Assembly: GCF_034347405.1 (NCBI RefSeq)
Contig: NZ_CP133778.1
Span: forward strand, 2,852,001 to 2,916,000
Direction: 5' to 3'
Source of the DNA: Pseudomonas sp. CCC3.1
Lineage (GTDB): Bacteria; Pseudomonadota; Gammaproteobacteria; Pseudomonadales; Pseudomonadaceae
DNA: 64,000 nt
Shown here one piece after another: positions 7,555 through 19,400 of this stretch. Each line of letters starts with the position of its first letter. The first letter of the stretch is position 1. The translations under genes were made by a program, and so were the position numbers. The notes below the pieces were generated by a model, which was not told the origin of the DNA, did no database searches, and saw only the letters and a program-made list of their open reading frames with translations.

Positions 7555-9159
7555 TCAGAAAGTCGCCTGCATACTGAAGTGCAGACGAGAGTCATGTTTT
7601 TGGGTGTTCGGGCCATCAACCAGCGGGTAGCCCCAATCCAGGCTGCCGGACAGCCACTTGCTCAAACTGGCGCGGGTGCCCAGGCCAACGCTGGCCAACC
7701 GGTAATCATCTTCTTGCTCTTCCAGCGCGTCGCGCAGGTACAACTGCGCCGCGTCGGCGAAGGCGTAGAAGCGCCATTCCTGTACATAGCTGCCGAGGTA
7801 TTTGGCCAGCGACGGAGTGCGCAGCTCTTGCGACAGCAAGTAACCTTCGTCACCGGTGCGCTCGGCCGCCAGATAGCCGCGCACCGACGTGGCGCCGCCA
7901 GCGGAATACTGTTCGTTGGAGACCAGCGGACCGGACGCCAGTTGGAACCCGACCTTGGACGCCAATTGCCAATCGTTCTTGAACGCCGTAGTCAGATTCC
8001 CATCGCCCTTGAGCACGGCGAAACTTGGGCTGGAGTCCCAACGTTTGTCGCGGAACTCCTGGGAATCGCTGCCGTAGCCGAAGAAGGCTCGGGTGCCGAT
8101 CACCAGGTTCAGGCTCAGCCCCAGCTGCGATTGTTCGGTGTAGTTGTAACCGTTGTAGCCGAAGCTCAGCGGTGCGTACTTGAGCGGGACCTGGTCGCTG
8201 CTGTCGCCGAAACGCAGTTGCTCGTCGAAGTCCTTGAAGTCGATCCCGGCCGAAAACGAATTGGCCCACGTACCGCTGGCCGGCAGGCTGTAAATAGCCG
8301 ATACGCCATAGGAATGGCCTTTACCCAGTACGTTACTGCCGCCGATAGTGGCGATGTTGCTGTCGGACTGGTAACCCGAGAACTGCACGCTCCAGCGCTC
8401 GCTCAACGGCGCGCTGTAGGAGCCGGACCAGACCTTGGCGTTGTCCATGTCTTGGGGGGAGGTGAAAAACGTCAGAGAAACGCTGTGGCCCAACTGCCAC
8501 AGGTTGTCGTAACCCACGGTGGCGACGCTGCGCAGTTTTTCGGTGTCGGCGCTGTAGTCGTTGTTCAGGCCGAGACTGGCGTGCCATGGGCTTTGGTCTT
8601 CGACTTGCAGGTCGACGTCCATGGTGCCGGGGCGCTGGCCTTCGTGTACGAGAGGTGTGACCTGGCGTCCGGCGGTGCGATTGAGACTTGCGAGCTGGGT
8701 TTGCACGGTGGCGAAATCCGGTACGGAGCCTTCCTTGAGGCCGGGCACCTCTTCACGGATTTCCACGGGTGAATAGTGCTTGGCGCCGACGACACGTACG
8801 CGGCCAACCTTGGTTTCGCTGACTTGCAGATAAACGATACCGTCGTCGACTTTTTGCTCAGGCAGTTCGATAAACACCGACTGATAGCCGCGTTCTTGGT
8901 AAGTCTTCTGCAGAGCGTCACGGGCACCCTCGATGTCTTTCAAGGTTTTTTGCGGCCCGAGAAACGGGTAGACCGCTTCTTCGATGGCTCGGGCGTCGAG
9001 CACGGTATTGCCGCGCACGAAGTACTCGTTGACGTCTACCCGCCGCTCCGGGCTCTGCGCCTGAGCGCCTTGCTCTTCGGCGAGTACCGGTTGTGCCAGC
9101 GCCAGCCAGCACAGTGCAGCGCCGCCGACCGGCCTGATTGACTTGAACAAATGCTCCAC
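7555..9159 (-). CDS. TpsB outer-membrane transporter of a two-partner secretion system (ShlB/FhaC family)
   Basis: A 534-residue protein with a GTG start (AGGGGG a few nt upstream) and a signal peptide ending near VLAEE. A POTRA domain of ShlB type lies at about 45-120 (YFVRGNTVLDARAIEEAVYP, YQERGYQSVFIELP) and a second at about 120-195 (GRVRVVGAKHYSP). The 16-strand barrel follows, with the family VRGY motif at about residue 427 (GGATSVRGYLAAER) and a terminal Phe (MQATF). It should move one or both giant exoproteins across the outer membrane, as it is the only TpsB gene here. A 1.25 kb repeat block separates it from tpsA1, and tpsA1 has its own terminator, so tpsB may be transcribed separately with exbB onward. 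The family resembles P. aeruginosa PdtB. Confidence 0.93.
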   Translation of the reverse strand: MEHLFKSIRPVGGAALCWLALAQPVLAEEQGAQAQSPERRVDVNEYFVRGNTVLDARAIEEAVYPFLGPQKTLKDIEGARDALQKTYQERGYQSVFIELPEQKVDDGIVYLQVSETKVGRVRVVGAKHYSPVEIREEVPGLKEGSVPDFATVQTQLASLNRTAGRQVTPLVHEGQRPGTMDVDLQVEDQSPWHASLGLNNDYSADTEKLRSVATVGYDNLWQLGHSVSLTFFTSPQDMDNAKVWSGSYSAPLSERWSVQFSGYQSDSNIATIGGSNVLGKGHSYGVSAIYSLPASGTWANSFSAGIDFKDFDEQLRFGDSSDQVPLKYAPLSFGYNGYNYTEQSQLGLSLNLVIGTRAFFGYGSDSQEFRDKRWDSSPSFAVLKGDGNLTTAFKNDWQLASKVGFQLASGPLVSNEQYSAGGATSVRGYLAAERTGDEGYLLSQELRTPSLAKYLGSYVQEWRFYAFADAAQLYLRDALEEQEDDYRLASVGLGTRASLSKWLSGSLDWGYPLVDGPNTQKHDSRLHFSMQATF

Positions 9160-9377
9160 ACCGCCCCCTAAATTGCCAAAATTACCCAGTTGTCCGAGAT
9201 GGGGGTGGCGCTGTTTGCACAGCGTTTTGCCCCTTCTCCAACGCGTTACACAGGTAAGACGGGAGTGGTCGTGGGCTACCGAACTCTTGTCACAAAAGCT
9301 TCATTCTTATTTTTATGTGGCGTGGTGGGCGGGCACTGGTGCTGGTTGTTCTTGCTTTTTTAATCGCTGATGAAGGC
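9160..9377. other. Presumed promoter region of tpsB, no gene seen
   Basis: This 218-nt stretch lies between the tpsB start and the repeat block. It includes AT-richer sequence around 9290-9320 and no credible ORF on either strand. I searched for a Pho-box repeat and a clear -35/-10 pair reading towards tpsB and did not find a convincing one. Confidence 0.4.
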
Positions 9378-9747
9378 TGCGATCGGGCTGGTGCGCCACT
9401 GCGACGTAGCGGCAGTGTTTTGTGTACATATCCGTTTGATGCATTACGGCTTTTTACGGGTTCCGCCCCTACGGCGGCTCACTTTTGTCAAACAGCCCTG
9501 TAGTCGCTGCCGAAGGCTGCGATCTGGTGCGAAGCGGCAGTGTTTTGTGTACATATCCGTTTGATGGATTACGGCTTTTTACGGGTTCCGCCCTTACGGC
9601 GGCTAACTTTTGCCAAACAGCCTTGTAGTCGCTGCCGAAGGCTGCGATCTGGTGCGAAGCGGCAGTGTTTTGTGTGCATATCCGTTTGATGCATTACGGC
9701 TTTTTACGGGTTCCGCCCTTACGGCGGCTAACTTTTGTCAAACAGCC
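9378..9747 (+). repeat. Tandem direct repeat, about 125-bp unit, nearly three copies
   Basis: Copies two and three begin at 9503 and 9628 with the same GTCGCTGCCGAAGGCTGCG, giving a 125-bp period; a more diverged copy precedes them from about 9378. Each unit holds GTGTACATATCCGTTTGATG (or one-base variants) and the small palindrome CCGCCCTTACGGCGG. Short ORFs on both strands follow the repeat and are not credible genes. The unit core also occurs at 35596-35613. Confidence 0.9.
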
Positions 9748-10300
9748 ACAAAAGTCAGCAAAAAGGCCTTGCCCCACCGTTCGGCCTTCGCTTCGCTCAG
9801 GTTCCCTCGCGCAGGTCCCGCTCCGTGGGCACGCCGCGATGGGCCATCCTTGGCCCAGCGCGGCTCTCCCGGCATCCATGCCGGTCGACCCACTACGCAA
9901 AACCTGCACTCGGCCTCCCAAAAGGGGCGGGTAGATCAAGATCACAAGCCAGATCAAAAACGGTTCGCGGAGAACTCGCGGTTTGGGTTTTTTGATCTGA
10001 AAATTACGTCTGCCGCCACGAGATTGCGTATGCGACTCAAAGGCCCCTCACAGCAGGCTGAACGCAGGTGCTGTTATGGGGGTATCCCGGCATGGATGCC
10101 GGGAGAGCTGCGCCGGGCCAAGGATGGCCCGTCGCAGCGTGCCCCCATAACAGTGCCGGAGTGAAGGCACCGGGCGAGCCTAAGCGAGATCGGCCGAATG
10201 GTAGGGCAAGGACCTTTTGGTTCCTTTTGGGGCTGTTTGCCAAAAGGAACTCGCTGTAAGAGCGAAACCGATAGTTCAGTTAAACGCCCATAAAGGATAT
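9748..10300. repeat. Large imperfect inverted repeat between tpsA1 and tpsB
   Basis: The left half (about 9750-9895) and right half (about 10085-10250) are imperfect reverse complements. For example GGGCCATCCTTGGCCC near 9840 pairs with GGGCCAAGGATGGCCC near 10118, CCCGGCATCCATGCCGG faces CCGGCATGGATGCCGGG, and AAAGGCCTTGCCCCACCGTTCGGCC faces GGCCGAATGGTAGGGCAAGGACCTT (quoted in parts). Such blocks recur between Pseudomonas genes and often yield spurious ORFs; those here (for example 9610-10164) show no protein-like features. The block is non-coding in my reading. Confidence 0.85.
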
Positions 10301-10302
10301 GT

Positions 10303-10325
10303 ACTCGGTAACTCGGTAACTCGGT
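10303..10325. repeat. Short 8-bp tandem repeat
   Basis: The octamer ACTCGGTA occurs in tandem about three times (ACTCGGTAACTCGGTAACTC). It is 30 nt downstream of the tpsA1 terminator and may be a slippage-prone site without a coding consequence. Confidence 0.7.
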
Positions 10326-10354
10326 CATTTCTACAACCCACCCACTCCAAACAC

Positions 10355-10386
10355 AAAAAAAGGGGTGATCAATGATCACCCCAAAA
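10355..10386 (-). terminator. Rho-independent terminator of tpsA1
   Basis: Read on the minus strand, the palindrome GGGGTGATCATTGATCACCCC is followed by seven T residues. It starts about 26 nt after the tpsA1 stop. It implies that most tpsA1 transcription ends before tpsB. Confidence 0.93.
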
Positions 10387-10411
10387 GTCGAACTACAAAA
10401 ATGTGCTGCGG

Positions 10412-13400
10412 TTACAGGCTGATTTGCCCCCGCTCCTCCTCGGTCAAGCTCGCTCGTGCCTGGTCACTCAGTCGCCCTGCGCCCAATACCTGCACCGGGC
10501 TGTTGGGGTTGTAACCCGGCACCGCCTGGGTTTGTTCCGGCCCGTGTTGCACCGGTTCGCTGCCAAAGCTCAGCACTTCAACTGTGACGATTGAGGCCCT
10601 GCCCTGTCGCGCTGCCGCCTGTTGGTTACGGGCTGCGCTGTCCGCCGCCTGGGACGCTGCCGCGCCCGCCGAACTGGCGGAAGACAAGGCTCCCGTGTTG
10701 ACGCTCGCTGCCACCGGCACCCCGGACGATTTGCCCTGGGTCTGGATGTTCGCCGCGTTGACGATACGCAAGGCGGCGATGTTGATGTTGCCCGACACGC
10801 GAATCCCCGCTTCACCCGCGTCAATGGTGCCGAGCGGTGCTATCAGGTCGATGTCACCTGCTGGCACTTCCGGGATCGGATTGAGCGTGGCAATACCTGC
10901 ACCGGTACTCGGCACCGAAGGCGACAGGGCGACGTTGCCCCAGTTGTCATAGGTGCGTTTCGGCGGTGTGTAGACCACGGTGGTTTTCGAGCCACGACCG
11001 GCGTTGATGTCACCCGCGGCGGACCAGCCCATGATCGAGCCACCAAAGGTGGTCATGATCCGGCTTTGGCCCAACAGAATGCTGCCCAGCGAGTACAGCT
11101 GGATATTGCCCGCGCCCTGAGTGATGACGCCCGCCGAAGCCGGTGGTGCGACACCCTCGATGCCGAACGTCTGGCTGCCGCCCGGGGTGAGCATCTGGAT
11201 CGAGCCACCGAAGTCGGTGTGAACCCCGGCGCCACCAAACATGCGGATATCGCCCAGGTAGGTAATGGCGTTACCCGCCACGTCCTTCTCCGGGAACAGT
11301 GCCGCAATCGCTGCCCGACCACGGGCATAACTGCCTTCACGCACCCCCCCTGCCTGGTTGTACTCACGGCCGCCCGCTTCCAGTTCGGCAAAATACACAT
11401 CGCGGGCAAACACGCGCTGCTGCTCGCCTGGCAATTGCTTGAAGTAAGCCACCGCCTGTTCGCTGTCACCGACAAAACCAAAGCGCTCGCTCAGCCATGC
11501 CAGCAACTCTTTTTCGTAGGTCTTGGCCACCTTGCCACCCGACGCCGACAAGGGCTCACCCTGCGCCAACTGATTGGCCGGATTGAGGTAAGCCTCGATA
11601 AAGCGCTGGTAATCCGCACCGTTGGCGCCCGTACCTGCCTGCATGGCAATGCTCGCGCCTTGACGCAAATCACCGGCTACGATTGGCCCGATGCTGGTCA
11701 CGCTGACCTTGTCGTCCATGACGATACTGCGCCCGGCGGTGATCTCCAGACCGCCCGGGCCGGCAATGTTGAAGCTGCTGTAAATGATGTCGCGCCCGGC
11801 TGAAACGATGGAAATGTCGGTCGCATTGTTGTGAACGAACAGGTTACCCGTGGTGAACACCTCCGGATAAATCTCGCCATTGTCACCCGGGTTGGCACCG
11901 CTGCTGACGATATCGCGCCCGGCCATCATCCACACTGGGCGGCTGCCTTCGTACCAGGTCTCGCCGGCATGGGCCACGTTGGCATTTCTGTAAGCAATGA
12001 TCCGACCACTGTTGACCCCAATCAGGTCGCCCTGCACCGCATAAAAGCGTGAAGGATCAGCGGTATTGCTCAACGGCTCACTCGTAGTCCCCGGGCCAAA
12101 CGTAAACAGTGACAGCCCCAGATTACCGTAAGTGTTGTAGTTACCGGTTTGCGATAGATTGCTGTAATTCTGCCAGCCTAGGGTGGCAAGAAAGGCCGGA
12201 TTCCATGGGGTTGCCATACTGCTGAGCGCCGTGCCGGATTGGGTGACGCTAAAGCCACCAGCGTAAATCGAATCCTGCGCCAGGAACTGCAATTGCCCGT
12301 TTTTGCCCGGAGCCAGGAGTATCGGGTAGCTATAGCTGTCGTAATCACGGCTCGTGGCGGCCTTGCCGTAGTAAAAACTACCACTGGCAGCGGTGGCCCT
12401 GAGGATCGATGGATACACCACCGCCAGGTCCGTGTTCGTACCACTCAAAAAAGGCGTCAGGTTGCCACCTTCGGCATACAGATCAACGGCCGTGTTAGGG
12501 GTCCACAAGGTAAACCAGCTGCTGGAACCGCCAGTCACGTCATTACGGCTGAAGGCCGATTGGTTGTACTGGCGCACGCGCCCTGCGTCCTCAACCGTTT
12601 GCACGACTAGGTCGCCCAAGGTATGCAAGCTGAACGTTGCATCGCCTGCCACTAGCGTCACCCCGCCTTGCGGTCGGCTGCGGCTGGCACGCAGGGGGTC
12701 AGCCGCACGCACATCACCCGGCACTTGAGCCGTAGTGCCGTATAACGTATCGACGCGCCCGATGCTGGCGGCCTGCACGTGCACATTACCGCGTGTGTTA
12801 GTCAGCACACCGTCACGATTGCCGGCCGTTTCAATAATGCTCACAGGGTTCAGCGCGCCTCTGACCTGCAGACGCAAGTCGCCGCCACCGGTCAGTTGCA
12901 GGCTGCCATCGCTGCTCACCCGGCCCGTGCTGCCAACGGCCAGTACCAGGCCCTGGGTGCGCTTGTTGTTTCCATCAATCGTGAAGGTCGGTTCTTTTAA
13001 GGAGCCCGCGTCGCCCCCCACGGTAACGTCCAAGTCACCGCCGCCCAGCGTGCCGAAACCCGTGAAGCCAATCAGGTTGTCAGAGATGATGTTGGTGTAA
13101 GTACCAAAGTTGATCCACCAGGCCGTCGGCTGAGCCTTCCCACCTGTTTCGATATCACCGCTGCCTTGGCGCCACAACCAGTTGCCGACATCGGCCGTAT
13201 TGTTGCCGCTGTCATCAGAGTTAGGCCTGAATTGGCTGTAGCTCCCCCCGTTGTCGAGGTTGCCGGTGAGGTTGCCGTTCACGTTCAACGTCAAGTTACC
13301 CCCCGCTTCCGGGTACCACGCGCGATACAGACTTTCGCTGCCGCCGTTGACGAACTGCTCAAAGTAGCTAGGTTTTTCCTTGAGCACGGTGCTACCGCCC

Positions 13401-16400
13401 TTCAGCGCCCGAGGCTGGTTGAAGGGATCATCCGAGTAAGTGCCGGTGGACGAGGTGCCTGCCGTGTACACGCCATACGAAGAGTCCACGCTCAGGTTGC
13501 CACCGCTGAGCAATTGCAAGTCGCCGGTGCCGGTACGGACCACACTGAAGCGCGAGCTGGTCGGCAGAGGTGCATATTCCTTGGGGCTCATCGATACGCA
13601 GTAGCTCGGTGTGGCCACGCAGAATTTAGACGCGCCCCCTCTCACCCCAAGAGCCTCCAGGATCTGATCTTCGACCACGCTTCCTACCTCAACGATGATG
13701 CCTCTTCTCTGCAGGATGCCCGCTGCGTACGAGGTCCAGACGTACATCATTTTGGCTTGGCAGTAGTCGGAGAAATTGGTGCAAAAATCGGCAATCGTCC
13801 CCAGCTCAAACTGATCCAGGATCGATTGATCAACCGGATCACCTTCCTTGACCTCAACGCCGGCATTCCCGAGGTCTTCCACCGCATAAGCGCTCCATAC
13901 CAGCACACCTTTGGGCGGCAACAGTTTGGCAAACATGCCGAAGTGACTGTCGGCCAGGCGCAGTGTGCCGCTGCTCGGATGAGGCTGAAGTAGGCGACTG
14001 TCCGCAGCTTCGGTGTCCGCCCCAGCCACCAGGCGCAATGACCACGACTGCGAACCTTCGGCCAGCATCGGTGAAATCGCCCAGTTTTTGCCCTGGCGTC
14101 CTGCGACTTCAGGCCGCAACTTGATCGAATCGACGTTGCCTACCAGCTTCACATCGGTGCCCGTCGGAATCAGCGACCCACGCGCCAGCGTAATGTTGCC
14201 ATCTAGGGTGACGACATTTCGGCTTGGGTCCAGCGCTTGGTACAGGGCTGGCAATGGCACCCCTTTAGGCCAAAGCATAGCCAGCAGTTCGATGGGCTGA
14301 CCCAACAGGGTACCGGCTTCTAGTTGAGTACCTGCTTGCAGGGTGACCGGCTGGTTAAGCAGCGTGCCTGCCGCCAGCAGCGTATTGCCCGAAGCGTCCA
14401 GTACTGCCGCTGCCAATACCGTGTCAGCAGGCAAGGTAACCTCCTGGGCCAATGTCGCCCGTACTGGCAAGCGCGTTCCAGCCACCACCGTCGTGCCTTT
14501 GATCGGCAAATCATAGTTCAGCACCGAGCCCGCCATGTACGTGGTGCCATCCGCCAGAACCACGCCATTGCCCGGCACGATGGTGCCGCCGCTGCTAAAG
14601 TCGCGTCCTTTTAACAGTACCCAGCCGTTGTCATCGACAGTGGGCGGCGGGGGCGCGAAGCCGTCGTTGATGCTGCCGTAAATGCTCAGATCGCCCCCGG
14701 CGCGCAAGGTCAGGCTGCCGGGCTCACCCGAGCCGTACACCGAGGTTTTCTGGCTATTGCGGTTGAGGCTGGCGTAGCGATAGCCGGACAGGTCGACGTC
14801 GCCCTGCACCACCAGATCGCCGTTTGGGGTCTTGCTGACGATTTCCACACCCGGACGCAGGTGGAAGGTGTCGGCGTAGGTCGCGTTGTTCAAACCGGCC
14901 AGTTTGTTGTTCAACAGATTGCTGTTTTGCAACGCGGCATTGATAAACGCCGTGCTCAAGACGTGCTTGCCATCCAGATACGCCTGATCAATCACCTGAT
15001 ACGGCCTGCCGCTGGCAGTCGGATCGGTCATCACGGGCGCGTCGTCGTAAGTCGCCATGCCGTTGAGGGTGATTGCGCGCGCACCTTGAATGTCCAGACG
15101 GCCGCTGGCATCAATGGCGATGTCGTTGTTGTTGAGGCGTGGGGCGTTCATTTCCAGGGTGCCGCGGTTACGCCCGTCATTGCCCGGAGTGCCCGCAGTG
15201 CCGTGACGCAGGTCGATGCGCACGCCGTCCGCCAGGTTCAGTTGCCCTGTGCCGGAACCCAGCACCACCATCGCCCGGTTCGGTGAATCGATGATTTTGC
15301 CGTAGCTGTCGACGCGCACCTGGCTGCCGTGGGCATCGAGTACCGCGCTGCTGTCCAGGGTCAGGCCTTTTTTACCGGCCAGGTTGATGCTACCGACGCG
15401 CTCACCGCTGGCGTCCACCAAGCCCGCGACGCGCAGGCTGCCGTTGTCGACCGAGACGTTGATGATGTTGGCCTTGAGGCCGTTACCAATGGTCAGGTCA
15501 CCTTGCTTGAGCTGGAAGCTGCGTGCACCGAAGACTTCGCCGTCATTGAGGCGCTGGTTGAGCGCTGCAAACTGCTGATCCAGCGCGCCAGTGGCGCCCA
15601 GGCGCTGGGCCTGGACTTCAACGCTGCTGCCCTGATACGGCACAAGGGTGCCACCGGCATTGTAGTAACCGCTGTTACCGCCCAGGATCTTGCCTTGCAG
15701 ATCGACCATGCCGCCCGCCGCGTCCAGCGCCACGGCGCGCAATTTGCCGCCCTGGTTATGCTGGGCCGACACGTCGATGGTCGAACCCAACGCCTGGTGG
15801 ATATTGCCGTGTCGGCTGTCGAGCAGCACATCGCCGCCAGCGCCGTACTTAGTGATGTCGTTGAACACCACCGCACGACCGGCGACGTCGATCAACGATT
15901 CATCGGTCAATACCACATCGCCTGTGGCATCCAGCGTGACTTTGCCGCTCGGCAGCACCACCACCGAGGCCAGGCGAATGGTGTCGCCCTTGAAAGACAG
16001 CTCGCCGCCGTAGCCATTGACCGTGCCACGAGGACCGGCAGAGGCCGAGACATCAATCGCACCGCCCGCAGTAATGCGGTTCAGCGAGCCACCTTCACCG
16101 GTCATCAACGGCGTCACGATGTTGAGATTGCCGCCGCTGTAGGCAAAGCCAGTGACCGGGTCATACGCGCCCTGACGTTGATACACCGACAGGCTGCCTT
16201 TGTAGTTGGCCGTGATGCGATCGCTGGCATTCAGGTTGACGTTGGCAAAGCCCAGCACCAGACGGTCAAACACGGTGTTGTTGCTGGGCTGGGCGAATGG
16301 GCCATAGCCGAACTCGATGCGCTCGGCGTTGATATCCAGACGCCCGCTGCCGGTCCCGGCGCCGTCGGTGATCACCGCGCCCGGTGAACCCGTGGCGCCT

Positions 16401-19400
16401 TGCCAGATCAGATTGGCAGTGTGAATGGTCGCGACATCATCGGCATTGCCCAAGCCGTAGATCGCCGGGGCCGACAACACCAGGTTGTTCAGCAACGACT
16501 TGCCGGTCTGCGCGTCGTAAGTGTCCAGAAGCGTGGTGCCATAGAAGTTGAACGCCTGGCCCGCTGACAGTTGCAGGGTTTCCAGAGCCGGGGCGCCCGT
16601 GCTGGTGTCACCGCGCATCAAGCGTTCGAGCACTTGCTGGTTAAGGGTCAAACCCGATGGCAACACATTGCGCGCAGCGGCATCCGCCAGCCCGGCCGTG
16701 CTGCCAACGTTGATATTGCTCAAGGCCAGCGTCAGGTGACGGGTGCCATAACGCACGGCATCGTCCAGTTGCAGGGCTTTGTCGGTCGCGGCGACGATAC
16801 TGCCCTCGGAATAGATGGTGGTCTGGCCTGAGCAGTTACTGTTCGGGCACACGCCGATCTGGATATTGCCCGTCGGTTCGTTATTGAGGTTGAGATAAGG
16901 CAGCACATTGAGCAGTCCATTGGACACGGCCAACAGGCTCGGCACGCCTTCATAAATAAAGCCATCACGGGCGTCATAGATCGCTGCGCCACGGCCTAAG
17001 GTCGTAATCGAAGCGCCCTGTTCGACCACGATATTGCCGGGGCCTGCCACGATCACCACTTCGGGGGCCGAAAGGGTCGCACCGCTGCGCAGGAACACCG
17101 AGTTTCCCGGTGTGTTCACACCAAATGGGAACTTGACGATATTACCGTTGCGGCCATATTCCACTTGCGGCAAGCCGCCAATAAAGATGCGTTTGGCATT
17201 CAGATTGTTAAGGCTTTGGGCCGTGAGCGTCAGCCCTTCGAAGGCCTCCAGAGGGCTGTTGGCATCGACGATTTGGGTGTACCAGTTCTCAACAGTTTCG
17301 CCGCCCAGGTTGATAACGCCCACGGTACCGCCGTAACCGCCTTTGGCCGCTTCAAATTGGCCAATGCCCTCGAACGTGAAGGTCTCTTTGCCTGCGCCGC
17401 CGCCAAACGCCAACTTGAGGGTTTTGGCATCCACTTCCAGCATGGGCCGTGGTACACCGAGCTTGGCAGCGTCGGCGATAGCGAATTGCGCGTAGCTGGT
17501 TTCGTTGTACTGCGAATAGCGGCGCAGGGTGTCGCCAGACGTCAGGATGACCTGGCTGTTAACGCTGTTGTGAATGCCGGTGTTGATAATCGACAGTTGC
17601 CCGGCCGTTGACCACGAACCGTTGCGCATCAGTGTTGTTGCGCTATCACTGCCCTGCCCGGAAAAATCGTTGATTTCCACCCGGAAGGCGCCCGCTTTCA
17701 AGGCGTAGGTGGACGGCATTAACGTGTAGGTGCCGGCAGGCAAGCCTGGTACGCCTGCGCCAAGGGTGATTTGTTGGCCCACCAGCGGCGTGCTCGCGCC
17801 GGCTTCGCCCGTAGCCGGTGCATAACCCGATTGAACGCCCGGCACAATGGCATAGATCGGGTTAGTACCCAGCCCTGGCAGGCTAAAGCCGCCGGTGGCA
17901 CCAAACTGCACCAGCGGATTGAAGCGTGCATCGGTAGAGCCGCCACGCCCGGAAATAAAGCCTGCACCCAGCAGCTCGCCGCCGCCAGACAAGTCCAGTG
18001 TGGCACCGGGCAATACCGTTGCCTTGGTACCCCCTAGAATCACGCCTATTGTGAGCTCACCACTGCCTGTCTGCCCCAAGCCGCCCTGCCCGACGAAAAC
18101 CACATTTTTACCGTTATAGCGATAAACCTGACCATCCACTGTGCCGCCATACGGCAGCACCAGGCCTTTGGCGCTGACCGATGTGAGGCTGCCCGGCAAC
18201 AGCTCGACCCGGGAGTTGCCCACGTTACCGAGTTCAATCAACCCCAGCGGCGCACGCAACACGCCGCCCTGCTTGATGGTGTAAGCCCCCAGTTGCAGAC
18301 GCCCGAACACCGAGTCCGGGGCCACGCCGTGATCATCGCCGACCTTTTCGATGGTCAGGGTGCGGGTCGGATCGAAAACCACCCGGTTGTCAGTGACGCC
18401 GATGTTACCCACCAGCACCTGAGCCTTGATGTCAGAACCCGGATAGATGCGCGCGGCACGCAGGGTCAAGTCACCTGCCGCACGTAATTGGGTGCTGAAG
18501 CCACTAGAAGTGTCGCCGCCATCGCGCCCAGCGAGAAAGCGCAGATCGCCACTGCTGTTGAGCTGGACGTTATCGAAGCTCAGCGTGTCGCCAAAACCAA
18601 CGCGATCGCGAATGTCCAGCAAGCCGCTGTCAACGACTAACGTGCCCTGACTGCGCAACCCTGGCGAGGTGTCAGCGATGTAAGGTCGGGTCCAGGCTTC
18701 CATGCCGGATTTGTCCGGTTCAAGCATGCCACTGAGCACCACATGCGGAGCACTGAGATTAACGCGCGACGTTGGGTTGGCGTTGCGTGTCAGGTTAATG
18801 CCACCGGTGTACAGGTGCAGGCTTTGCCCCAGGTTCAGCGAAATATCACCGTCAACGTTAAACACACCACGGACCAGCAACGTCATGTTGTCAAAACCAC
18901 CGGATTTGACCTGGTCCACACCCAGCGCGCCATGACCGTAAATTAACGAGTCTGCCGCAGCTTCAGCGCTGTCAGGCACGGAGAGGGTTTTATGCTGCTG
19001 GCTCAGTACCAGTTCACGCACTGGCAACACTCGGTCTGTGACGTGTTCCTTCAAGTAATACGGGGCTTCCAGCGCCAGCGACAGTCGCCCGCCTGCGGCA
19101 CCCTCGCCTCCGGCATTGGCCTTGAAGAGGCCGTCCAGGTACAGACCATTATTGGAGGCGAAGGCAATATTGCCGCCATTGCTGGCCACGTTGACTCGGC
19201 CCTGCCCCGGTATATCCAGTAACGCCTGACTACCGGACGCATCCAGGCGTGCGCCTTCGCGCACGACCACAAACAGATCGCTGGCCTTGGCGATGCCGGT
19301 GCCGGGGTCGACATCGCCGCCGACGATGATCTGCCCGCCATTGCGCGCCTGACCATACACACGGCCGAGATTGTCGACGGCGGTCACGGCACGTGAGGCC

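Noticed and set aside
9378..9747. Possible CRISPR array
   Set aside because: The 125-bp units are contiguous copies without unique spacers, and no cas genes are near.
9610..10164. 184-codon frame and several short ones in the repeat block before tpsB
   Set aside because: They follow the repeats on both strands, vary with repeat copy and resemble the well-known spurious ORFs of Pseudomonas intergenic repeats.
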